Source: Flavobacteriaceae bacterium (GTDB taxonomy: Bacteria > Bacteroidota > Bacteroidia > Flavobacteriales > Flavobacteriaceae). Taken from it: DNA of 7,849 nucleotides. Position numbers and translations under genes: made by a program. Shown here piece by piece: positions 1 through 5,908 of the stretch. The stretch covers positions 1 to 7,849 of the forward strand of contig JAURFJ010000058.1 in assembly GCA_030834365.1 (NCBI GenBank), in the 5' to 3' direction. The notes under the pieces were generated by a model. The model saw nothing but the letters and a program-made list of their open reading frames with translations, was not told where the DNA came from and did not search any database. The first letter of the stretch is position 1. The number at the start of each line of letters is the position of its first letter.

Positions 1-5
1 TGCAC

Positions 6-1013
6 ATGCTGAATACAGACTCCGTTTTTCATTCGCGCTACCTTCCTCCAGATGTGTTGTTTCAGGTATTGAAAGAACACGCTGAGCTAGAAAAAATAGG
101 TCACTCGGTAGAAGGCAGACCCATTTATGCCCTGCGATTGGGAAAGGGGCCTAAGAAGCTTTTAGCCTGGTCTCAAATGCACGGAAACGAGAGTACAACT
201 ACTCGTGGCTTATTCGATTTTTATGTGCAGATTAGAAACGACGAGTATTACCTCAGTCAATTTACCTTTGTACTTATTTTCCAATTGAATCCCGATGGAG
301 CTCAGGCCTATACGCGAAATAACGCTAATCAGGTCGATTTGAACAGAGACGCTCTGGCCCAAACGCAGCCAGAGACCCAATCGTTCATGAAACTATTAAA
401 TGAATTCTCTCCAGACCTCTGCCTGAACCTGCATGATCAGCGAACGCGGTTCACCGTTGGTGAGACGAAGCGTGAAGCGGCCATTTCATTTTTGGCCCCA
501 GCCGCAGATGAGCTGCGCCTACTAACTGATTCACGCCGAGTGGCAATGGATTTGATCGGCCATGTTTTCAACGGTTTTAATCAATCGGTTCAACAACGGA
601 TAGCGCGATTTGATGATTGCTTTAACCTGAATTGCTTCGGAGACTATCTGGCTAATCGTTCTATTCCAACGATATTAATTGAGGCTGGACAATGGGGAAC
701 AGATTACGACCGCGTTCTAACTAGACGTTTGGTTTGCGAATCGATCTTGGGAATCACTCAGAATTGTATGCTAAACAAAGAGAGAGAATCACTTGATGTC
801 AAGACCTATTTGAGCATACCCGAAAATACCCAGTACGGATACGATGAGGGGCATTTTGATCCAATGTCGCAGAAACTAATAGGTGTGCGGTACAACGAAC
901 GTCTAGATGGAGACCAACTGTTATTTGAAGTAGGAGAACAAGAAGAAATACACGCGCAAGATCAGCACAAGGTCTGTTTCAGAACCTATTACGCCCATTC
1001 TATTCGGTCCTAA
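6..1013 (+). CDS. M14-family zinc carboxypeptidase homologue, cytoplasmic
   Basis: This is a predicted zinc-dependent metallopeptidase of the M14 (carboxypeptidase A-like) superfamily. The active-site set is visible in order: zinc ligands H59 and E62 in MHGNES, the substrate-binding region NPDG (95-98) and DLNRD (111-115, with the Asn-Arg pair), third zinc ligand H143 in NLHDQ, and a probable general-base glutamate E226 in LIEAGQ. No signal peptide or membrane segment is seen, so the protein should be cytoplasmic, unlike secreted digestive carboxypeptidases. About 85 residues follow the catalytic core. The substrate cannot be told from sequence; a peptide, an amidated amino acid or a cell-wall fragment are all possible. 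The ATG at position 6 is the first visible start. The frame stays open to the window edge and relatives may begin somewhat earlier, so the N-terminus is uncertain. A run of eight A follows from the stop codon. Confidence 0.85.
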   Translation: MLNTDSVFHSRYLPPDVLFQVLKEHAELEKIGHSVEGRPIYALRLGKGPKKLLAWSQMHGNESTTTRGLFDFYVQIRNDEYYLSQFTFVLIFQLNPDGAQAYTRNNANQVDLNRDALAQTQPETQSFMKLLNEFSPDLCLNLHDQRTRFTVGETKREAAISFLAPAADELRLLTDSRRVAMDLIGHVFNGFNQSVQQRIARFDDCFNLNCFGDYLANRSIPTILIEAGQWGTDYDRVLTRRLVCESILGITQNCMLNKERESLDVKTYLSIPENTQYGYDEGHFDPMSQKLIGVRYNERLDGDQLLFEVGEQEEIHAQDQHKVCFRTYYAHSIRS

Positions 1014-1030
1014 AAAAAAGTGCCGTATCC

Positions 1031-1062
1031 TGTGATTTTCGAATAATTCTTAATTAATTTTG
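1031..1062 (+). promoter_or_regulatory. Probable Bacteroidota-type promoter of the Lrp/AsnC gene
   Basis: TAATTTTG at 1055-1062 fits the Bacteroidota -7 consensus TAnnTTTG exactly. The -33 box is weak: the best candidate is TGTG at 1031-1034, 20 bases upstream. Transcription would start near 1068, leaving an A/T-rich leader of about 50 bases with no Shine-Dalgarno site. The 8-bp palindrome TTAATTAA (1050-1057) overlaps the -7 box and could be an operator, but it may be chance in AT-rich DNA. Confidence 0.5.
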
Positions 1063-1119
1063 CATTTCGCCGAAAGATTGACGACAAAAAACTAAAAACT
1101 CTATTATAAGTGCATTTAT

Positions 1120-1599
1120 ATGGCCAAAATTAAACTAGACGAAATCGATCATCAGATTCTGGATATGCTAATTGACAATACCCGAATTCCGTATACGGAT
1201 ATAGCTAAGAAATTGTTGATATCTGCCGGAACGGTTCATGTGAGAGTGAAAAAGATGGAGGATGCCGAACTTATTCAAGGATCTTCTCTGACCCTTGACT
1301 ACGTTAAATTGGGCTATTCATTTATAGCCTATGTAGGCATATTTTTAGAAAAAACTCACCAAACGAAATTTGTCTTGGAACGGCTTGAGGAGATCCCTTT
1401 TGTTACAGTTGCACATATTACAACGGGGAAATTCAACATTTTCTGCAAGATTCGTGCGCGAGACACTACGCATGCGAAAAACATTATTTTTAAGATCGAC
1501 GATATCGATGGGGTTAGCCGTACGGAGACCATGATATCGATGGAAGAATCTATTAATGATAAAAAACGCTTAATGCATCGAATTTTTAACGATATGTAA
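1120..1599 (+). CDS. Lrp/AsnC-family transcriptional regulator
   Basis: This is a DNA-binding regulator of the Lrp/AsnC (feast/famine) family, normally a dimer or octamer that responds to an amino acid or related ligand. The length of 159 residues is typical. Residues 1-62 form the N-terminal winged helix-turn-helix, with LDEIDHQILDML opening the domain and the recognition helix around 35-47 (SAGTVHVRVKKME). Residues about 68-145 form the ligand-sensing RAM domain, including TTGKFNIFCKIRARD, where many relatives have Asp in place of N106. The sequence closely resembles a strongly conserved flavobacterial lineage as I remember it. The ATG is preceded by an A-rich leader. The 3' end overlaps the convergent aroB by 14 bp. 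Its targets are unknown; nearby proline dehydrogenase and alanine dehydrogenase-like genes are reasonable candidates. Confidence 0.93.
   Translation: MAKIKLDEIDHQILDMLIDNTRIPYTDIAKKLLISAGTVHVRVKKMEDAELIQGSSLTLDYVKLGYSFIAYVGIFLEKTHQTKFVLERLEEIPFVTVAHITTGKFNIFCKIRARDTTHAKNIIFKIDDIDGVSRTETMISMEESINDKKRLMHRIFNDM
1561..1591 (-). terminator. Weak candidate terminator of aroB, inside the Lrp/AsnC gene
   Basis: Read on the minus strand, an AU-rich hairpin begins at the aroB stop codon. CGTTAA pairs with TTAAGCG with one bulged G and a 12-base loop, and six T follow (plus-strand A run 1561-1566). The stem is weak, and the A run also encodes lysines of the regulator, so this may be chance. Confidence 0.25.
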
Positions 1600-2632
1600 G
1601 GGTGTTGTAGAAGTCAAAGGCCTCTTGAAGGGCCTTATCAGTATAAGTGATGTCGTATTTGGCCTCACCAATTTTCATTAAAGCCACAAAGTTCACCGCA
1701 TCTTTGTGGTTTTTTTTGTCGTGACTCATCAGTAATACTACCGCCTCTTGCGCTTTTTTCGAAAGTTGGGGCAAGGCGTAGTAGGCGTTAAGGGTAAAGC
1801 TGATATCGTCGAGCTCGGTTTTACTCAGCGATCCATAGTGGGCAGAGAGAAAGCTTTCTAATAAAATACCTGCCGCAATAGCTTCTCCGTGCAATAAAGG
1901 GTTTTCGGTATTCAAGAAATAGGTTTCCAGGGCATGACCAAGGGTGTGTCCAAAGTTTAGAATTTTTCGGAGCCCTTTTTCGGTAGGGTCTTGACTGACA
2001 ATTTCCACTTTAAGCGCAACCGAGTCTGCAATAAGCTGCTCGGGATGGTCTATTTGAGTCTTCAATAGCTGCCAGTGCTTGGCACTTGCAATAAGCCCGT
2101 GTTTGAACATTTCACAGACTCCACTTTTAAGCTGCCGCAGATCAAGCGTGCGGAGAAAATCTTGGTGGATAAGGGTGGCTAGGGGTGAGGAGAATAGCCC
2201 TATATGGTTCTTAAGTCCTTTAAAATCGATTCCGGTCTTGGATCCTGTAGACGCGTCGACCATAGCGAGTAAAGTGGTAGGGATATTTACAAAACGTAGA
2301 CCTCTTTTGTAGCAGCTAGCGGCAAAGGCACCCATATCGGTTAGCACTCCTCCGCCTAACAACAATACAAGTGCGCTGCGATCAGCCTGGTATGCGGTAA
2401 GCTGTGACCATATATATTCACAGTTCGAGATGGTTTTATTCACTTCGCCCGAAAGTATTTGAATTTCGATATACGACTGATCTCCTAGAAATCCATTTAA
2501 AAGGGGCAGACAATGGGTATGGGTATTTTCATCAGTGAGCACAAAAAGTTGGGAGTACTCTGCGATGCTGTCAAGCGATCGCAAGTAACTTTCTGCTTCG
2601 ACTTGGTAAAATAAAACAGGTGTGTGTATCAT
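1586..2632 (-). CDS. aroB: 3-dehydroquinate synthase
   Basis: AroB converts DAHP to 3-dehydroquinate, the second step of the shikimate pathway, in the cytoplasm using NAD and a divalent metal (usually Zn or Co). Visible motifs are DENTH (34-38), the NAD-binding LGGGVLTDMG (92-101), PTTLLAMVDAS (118-128), the lysine pair K132 and K141 in the segment equivalent to GGKT...KN, metal ligand E174 in CEMFKHG, NFGHTLGHALE (226-236) with H229, and HGEA (248-251) with H248. The active site looks complete. One small oddity is GSKTG where many relatives have GGKTG. Length (348) is normal. The ATG at 2632 is the only sensible start, because an in-frame stop lies just upstream. The 3' part carries, on the opposite strand, a terminator for the convergent Lrp/AsnC gene. 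aroB is divergent from the proline dehydrogenase gene. Confidence 0.96.
   Translation of the reverse strand: MIHTPVLFYQVEAESYLRSLDSIAEYSQLFVLTDENTHTHCLPLLNGFLGDQSYIEIQILSGEVNKTISNCEYIWSQLTAYQADRSALVLLLGGGVLTDMGAFAASCYKRGLRFVNIPTTLLAMVDASTGSKTGIDFKGLKNHIGLFSSPLATLIHQDFLRTLDLRQLKSGVCEMFKHGLIASAKHWQLLKTQIDHPEQLIADSVALKVEIVSQDPTEKGLRKILNFGHTLGHALETYFLNTENPLLHGEAIAAGILLESFLSAHYGSLSKTELDDISFTLNAYYALPQLSKKAQEAVVLLMSHDKKNHKDAVNFVALMKIGEAKYDITYTDKALQEAFDFYNTLTYR
1680..1717 (+). terminator. Intrinsic terminator of the Lrp/AsnC transcript, inside aroB
   Basis: CCACAAAG (1684-1691) and CTTTGTGG (1702-1709) form a perfect 8-bp stem around a 10-base loop, immediately followed by eight T (1710-1717). Pairing can extend outward through G1683-T1710 and A1680-1682 with the first T residues. 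This is the classic rho-independent form, read in the direction of the Lrp/AsnC gene, 85 bases past its stop. It lies wholly within aroB codons (the KKNHKDAVNFVA region), so the regulator's mRNA tail of about 118 bases is antisense to the aroB 3' end. Confidence 0.7.
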
Positions 2633-2638
2633 CGAGGT

Positions 2639-2666
2639 TAAAGATACATTCTCTCGAATATTTCAA
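2639..2666 (-). promoter_or_regulatory. Promoter of aroB, leaderless geometry
   Basis: On the minus strand, TTG (2664-2666) is followed after 17 bases by TATCTTTA (2639-2646). This matches the Bacteroidota -33/-7 pattern except for A in the last position. Only six bases separate the box from the aroB ATG, so the transcript should begin at or within a few bases of the start codon. Confidence 0.55.
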
Positions 2667-2679
2667 TACTGAATTAAGG

Positions 2680-2687
2680 TATATTTG
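2680..2687 (+). promoter_or_regulatory. -7 box of the proline dehydrogenase promoter
   Basis: TATATTTG matches TAnnTTTG exactly. No clear TTG -33 box is seen at the usual distance. Transcription would start around 2693, giving a leader of about 15 bases before the ATG at 2709. The box lies in the 76-bp spacer shared with the divergent aroB promoter. Confidence 0.55.
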
Positions 2688-2708
2688 CCGAAAAATTGCA
2701 GCATTGAA

Positions 2709-3893
2709 ATGAACGAAGCGGTTGATTTTCGAAATACCGAAGTAGCGTTTGCCGCCAAAAGCAATAGCGAACTACTAAAAGCGCGATTCTTATTTGAATT
2801 GCTGCGAAACAAACGGTTAGTAAGTCTTGGAAATGGTTTTATACAATGGGCACTCGCTATTGGTCTACCTGTAGAGTGGCTTATAAAGGCAACGGTATTT
2901 AAGCATTTTTGCGGCGGGATAACCCTGGATAGTTGTACACCACTTGTAGATAAGTTAGAAGAAACAGGAGTGCGCGCCATTTTAGATTATTCTGTTGAAG
3001 GACAAAACACTGATAATCAATTTGACAAAAACGTGCTGCTCATTAAAGAGGAGATTGAGAACGCCTCCAAAAGCAAAAACATTGCCTTTGCCGTCTTTAA
3101 ACCTACCTCAATTGGAAGATTAGAAGATTTTCACGCAGCCTCCCAGCAAAAAGACTTCACTTCAGAATCGTTTGAGGCGATTAAGAAAAGGTATGCTATC
3201 ATTGGTGAAACGGCCGATGCATTGAACCAACCTATTATGATCGATGCTGAAGAAAGCTGGATGCAAACTGCCGCAGATGAATTGGCATTCAACCTGATGC
3301 GTAAATTTAATACTGATAAGGTTTTGATATACAACACCTTTCAGCTCTATCTCGCAGACCGATTAGTTAAGCTAACCGACTACACCCTTCGCGCTAAAGA
3401 AGAAGGTTTCAAATTGGGAGCCAAACTTGTTCGAGGGGCTTATATGGAGAAGGAAAGAGCGCGTGCTAAACAGATGGGATATGTTTCACCCATTTGCGAA
3501 ACTAAAGAGGCTACCGATGCACTTTACGACAAGGCGGTCGAATTTGTCTTTGAACACACCGATACTGTTGGCGTTTTCATAGGCACACACAATGAGAAAA
3601 GTACTTTAAAGGCTGCTCGTTTGGCTATGGAGCATTATCAAACACTTAACCATCCTAATGTTTGGTTCGGACAGTTGCAGGGTATGAGTGATCAGATCAC
3701 GTATAATATGGCTGAAGCGAACGCACGCGTAGCTAAATTAATTCCCTACGGACCGGTTAAGGAGGTACTTCCTTACCTCATTCGCAGGGCTGAAGAAAAT
3801 ACCTCGATTGCAGGACAAACCGGGCGCGAACTCAGTTTATTGCGCAAAGAAATGAACAGAAGAAAACGAGCTACTACCGTTCAAAATAGGTGA
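2709..3893 (+). CDS. Proline dehydrogenase (FAD-dependent, monofunctional)
   Basis: The enzyme oxidises L-proline to pyrroline-5-carboxylate with FAD and passes electrons to the respiratory chain. This is the stand-alone PRODH type, not a fused PutA; no P5C dehydrogenase is in the window. Motifs of the FAD-binding barrel, numbered from the chosen start, are VFKPTS (129-134, K131), MIDAEESW (177-184), YNTFQLYL (208-215), KLVRGAYMEKE (239-249), GTHNE (292-296, H294), WFGQLQGMSD (319-328), and the C-terminal substrate-carboxylate motif PYGP...LPYLIRRAEENTS (346-366, R359/R360). At 394 residues it has normal length. I chose ATG at 2709. An in-frame TTG at 2685 would add eight residues but overlaps the -7 promoter box, and relatives begin near MNE. 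The 3' end overlaps the convergent small gene by 20 bp. Confidence 0.95.
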   Translation: MNEAVDFRNTEVAFAAKSNSELLKARFLFELLRNKRLVSLGNGFIQWALAIGLPVEWLIKATVFKHFCGGITLDSCTPLVDKLEETGVRAILDYSVEGQNTDNQFDKNVLLIKEEIENASKSKNIAFAVFKPTSIGRLEDFHAASQQKDFTSESFEAIKKRYAIIGETADALNQPIMIDAEESWMQTAADELAFNLMRKFNTDKVLIYNTFQLYLADRLVKLTDYTLRAKEEGFKLGAKLVRGAYMEKERARAKQMGYVSPICETKEATDALYDKAVEFVFEHTDTVGVFIGTHNEKSTLKAARLAMEHYQTLNHPNVWFGQLQGMSDQITYNMAEANARVAKLIPYGPVKEVLPYLIRRAEENTSIAGQTGRELSLLRKEMNRRKRATTVQNR

Positions 3894-4218
3894 GGTACGT
3901 ATCGCACTTCTCAAAAATATACCGCTTATTTTGGTAAATGAGCACATAGTGCTTGCAGGGCTTCTTTCTTGGGGCACTTTCAGAGAATAGAATTCGTCCA
4001 TTGGTCAGAATTGCTTTCACCTTTAGGGAATCTTCGGCTGGCTTTAGCGGAGTATTTCGCAATTCTTTAAGCACACGGCATTCGGGTAAGTAACAAAACT
4101 CTAAGCCTTTTCCGCCTGTTTTTTTGTCGATGATGAAGTTTAAAAAGATTAATCCGAGGGTTAACCCTAGGGCATACCACATAAAGCGTTTTAGAAATTG
4201 AGCACTAAATACATTCAA
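3874..4218 (-). CDS. Small membrane-anchored protein, DUF4258-like
   Basis: This is a 114-residue protein of unknown function. A short N-terminus with K10-R11 precedes one hydrophobic segment (about 13-30, WYALGLTLGLIFLNFII). A soluble tail follows, with four cysteines (C42, C47, C88, C104) and a segment GRILFSESAPRKKPCKHYVL that recalls DUF4258 proteins found beside alanine dehydrogenase genes in flavobacteria; that link is from memory. The lysine and arginine before the segment favour an N-in signal anchor, placing the tail in the periplasm, where the cysteines could form disulfides; the lysines just after it weaken this. The start is TTG at 4218, overlapping the upstream gene's stop as TTGA, which suggests translational coupling. 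The only other good start, ATG at 4182, would remove K10-R11. It is probably last in the tsaE operon, and its 3' end overlaps the proline dehydrogenase gene. Confidence 0.75.
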   Translation of the reverse strand: MNVFSAQFLKRFMWYALGLTLGLIFLNFIIDKKTGGKGLEFCYLPECRVLKELRNTPLKPAEDSLKVKAILTNGRILFSESAPRKKPCKHYVLIYQNKRYIFEKCDTYLTYFER

Positions 4219-5408
4219 AGTAGGTATAGTTTTAGATCGTGAAAATCAAATCCAAACCAATCGTTCAATGCGGGTTTGGTCGCTTTGTTTTTATAACAGT
4301 AAATTCCTGAGGCCACGGTGGCATCCTTCGCCAAGACGATTTCTATCTGTGGCTCATAAGATAGCTTGAGTACGAATGGAGTAATCAGCGCACTTAAGGC
4401 ATCCGTTGAGCTCTTTGGGTAACGTGAAGGAATATTTGGAACTCCGTAGTGAACAACCCCATTATAACTGGTGGTAGGACGATCGTGAGTTGTTAGTTCA
4501 GAGGTCTCTATGCAGCCCCCGCTATCGATAGAAATATCGATTATGACACTTCCTTCTTGCATTTGGTCAACCATAGATTGACTCACCACAACGGGAGCTC
4601 TTCGCTCTCCTGAAAGTGCCCCAATGACCACATCGGCCTCTTTTAATGCTTCGGCCAAGGCCGTATCGGCAATGAGTTGAGTAGACAAATTAGCAGAAAT
4701 GTGTTGGCGAGCTAAACGCAGCTTAGAAACATCTAGATCAAAAAGAGCCACTTGACTACCTAGGGCCATAGCCGTTTTAGCCGCTACAACTCCGGTTGAA
4801 GTGGCACCTATGACTACGGTGCTCAACGGTTTTACTCCGCTTATATTACCGAAAAGTATTCCCTTCGCCTTCTGAGAGGTGGCCAGCAACTCTGCGGCTA
4901 TTAGCACAGAACTGACCCCTGAAATTTCTCCTAAACTTTCTACAAACGGATAACCTCCATGACCATCTTCAATGTATTCAAGAGCTATTGCAGTGATGTT
5001 CTTTTTAAGTAACTGCTCAAAAAAGGAACGCTTTCTCGTCTTTATCTGAAGGGCTGAAACCAAAACAGCCCCATTGTTCATCCGCTTAATTTCTTCCTCT
5101 GAAGGCGGATCAACTTTAACCACTACCGATGCGGCGTATAATTTTTTTAAATCGCTAGTGATAATTGCTCCAGCCTCAGCGTACAATTGATCTGAGTAAC
5201 CCGCTGCATCTCCCAACTGAGATTCGACCATTACGTGCTGGTTATTCGATACTAAAACCGCAACTCCTGCTGGAGATATAGGTGCTCTTCGTTCTTGAAG
5301 TGAAGAGGCCTTTGCAAAGGCAATGATTAAAGATGAAGCTGAATAGGCGACGGCTAACTTTTCCTCTTGTGGCAGCAGTTCTTTTCTAGAAAATGGGGAT
5401 TGACTCAT
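4215..5408 (-). CDS. Alanine dehydrogenase/PNT-family protein (divergent)
   Basis: The protein belongs to the alanine dehydrogenase/pyridine nucleotide transhydrogenase fold. Classic members interconvert L-alanine and pyruvate plus ammonia with NAD. The N-terminal domain shows ERRAPISPAGV (39-49, R41 aligning with the substrate arginine) and VVKVDPP (96-102, K98 as substrate lysine). The NAD domain has VVIGATSTGVVAAKTAMALG (198-217) then LFDLD (222-226). DISIDSGGC (291-299, D295) and VPNIPSRYPKSST (323-335) match family landmarks. Two departures stand out. The usual GxGxxG reads GATSTG, so the second Gly is T203. The region where characterised enzymes carry a catalytic His (YxHLA) reads LVSALQ. 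Flavobacterial relatives, as I recall, share the latter. Membership is secure at 397 residues, but alanine activity is inference. It lies 32 bp after tsaE, with a 14-bp palindrome in between. Confidence 0.88.
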   Translation of the reverse strand: MSQSPFSRKELLPQEEKLAVAYSASSLIIAFAKASSLQERRAPISPAGVAVLVSNNQHVMVESQLGDAAGYSDQLYAEAGAIITSDLKKLYAASVVVKVDPPSEEEIKRMNNGAVLVSALQIKTRKRSFFEQLLKKNITAIALEYIEDGHGGYPFVESLGEISGVSSVLIAAELLATSQKAKGILFGNISGVKPLSTVVIGATSTGVVAAKTAMALGSQVALFDLDVSKLRLARQHISANLSTQLIADTALAEALKEADVVIGALSGERRAPVVVSQSMVDQMQEGSVIIDISIDSGGCIETSELTTHDRPTTSYNGVVHYGVPNIPSRYPKSSTDALSALITPFVLKLSYEPQIEIVLAKDATVASGIYCYKNKATKPALNDWFGFDFHDLKLYLL

Positions 5409-5431
5409 GATTTAAAAAGACATTAACAGCA

Positions 5432-5445
5432 ATTAACCGGTTAAT
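5432..5445. promoter_or_regulatory. Perfect 14-bp palindrome between tsaE and the alanine dehydrogenase-like gene
   Basis: ATTAACCGGTTAAT is self-complementary over its whole length. It spans the tsaE stop codon and lies 23 bases upstream of the next start. No hairpin loop is possible without breaking central pairs, so it looks more like a dimeric repressor or activator site than an RNA terminator. No -7 box is visible beside it. Function is inferred. Confidence 0.35.
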
Positions 5446-5878
5446 ATAAGATAAGCGACCGTTCATTCTCGGCCGACTCCTCAATAAATATTCGATTAGC
5501 TTCTAAAGGCTGATGCCCATAAAGATTTTCGGGCCATTCAATAAAGATATAGGCATTGGTATTTAGATACGAATCGAAGCCAAATTCATTGAGCTCTTCA
5601 ATCGATTCAATACGGTACAGATCAAAATGATATACCAGTCTACCGTCAGAACAGGGGTATTCATTTACGATTGAAAATGTAGGACTCGACACCCGATCTA
5701 TGCCCCCTAATTGCTTTACAATAGTTGCGATTAGGGTGGTTTTTCCGGCCCCCATTTCACCTGAAAAAAGGATTACCTTGTGTTCCGACTCCCTGAGCAC
5801 AAACGTTGCCGCCTCATCGATAGCGTCTAACGAATAAACCATTCTTTTAGGTGTGTTCTCAAATTGGGTTTCTAACAT
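5441..5878 (-). CDS. tsaE: tRNA t6A37 threonylcarbamoyltransferase complex ATPase TsaE
   Basis: TsaE is the P-loop ATPase that, with TsaB and TsaD, installs N6-threonylcarbamoyl on A37 of ANN-decoding tRNAs in the cytoplasm. From the chosen start, motifs are Walker A GEMGAGKTT (40-48), SSPTFSIVNEY (64-74), YHFDLYRI (83-90) and IEWPE (113-117), all family hallmarks in the right order and spacing. I chose ATG at 5878 (145 residues). The frame extends to an ATG at 5929, but that would lie upstream of the probable promoter, overlap the divergent gene and add an atypical N-terminus. A shorter start at 5842 (133 residues) is also possible. It is the first gene of a probable operon with the alanine dehydrogenase-like gene (32 bp downstream) and the DUF4258-like gene. 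Confidence 0.93.
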   Translation of the reverse strand: MLETQFENTPKRMVYSLDAIDEAATFVLRESEHKVILFSGEMGAGKTTLIATIVKQLGGIDRVSSPTFSIVNEYPCSDGRLVYHFDLYRIESIEELNEFGFDSYLNTNAYIFIEWPENLYGHQPLEANRIFIEESAENERSLILY

Positions 5879-5894
5879 ATTCTGTTGATCTTTA
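5864..5894 (+). promoter_or_regulatory. Weak candidate promoter of the HD-domain gene
   Basis: TTG (5864-5866) is followed after 20 bases by GATCTTTA (5887-5894), two mismatches from TAnnTTTG. The GTG start lies 22 bases further on. The proposed elements fall partly inside the 5' end of tsaE. Nothing better is seen upstream. Confidence 0.25.
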
Positions 5895-5908
5895 CCACCT
5901 CTAATCCC

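Noticed and set aside
1012..1019. Run of eight A from the M14 gene stop codon, a possible minus-strand T tract.
   Set aside because: No hairpin precedes it on the minus strand and no minus-strand gene ends there.
1501..1543. Direct repeat of GATATCGATGG, 32 bp apart, in the Lrp/AsnC gene.
   Set aside because: The copies are read in different frames inside conserved coding sequence; most likely coincidence.
1617..1636. Inverted repeat AAGGCC / GGCCTT with an 8-base loop near the 3' end of aroB.
   Set aside because: No T tract follows on either strand, and the bases are aroB codons, so it is not a convincing terminator; the structure at 1680-1717 is far better.
2663..2980. 105-codon open frame antisense to the proline dehydrogenase gene.
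   Set aside because: It mirrors a well-supported gene, has no recognisable motifs, and is serine-rich low-quality translation typical of antisense frames.
3941..3953. Short hairpin AGCAC-ATA-GTGCT about 50 bases past the proline dehydrogenase stop.
   Set aside because: The stem is only 5 bp with no T run after it, and it lies in the coding region of the opposite gene.
4119..4125. Seven T on the plus strand, downstream of the proline dehydrogenase gene.
   Set aside because: No stable stem immediately precedes it, and it is over 220 bases past the stop, inside the DUF4258-like gene.
4524..4541. 7-bp inverted repeat ATCGATA-GAAA-TATCGAT.
   Set aside because: It arises from two copies of the Ile-Asp codons ATC GAT in the conserved DISID motif of the alanine dehydrogenase-like gene.
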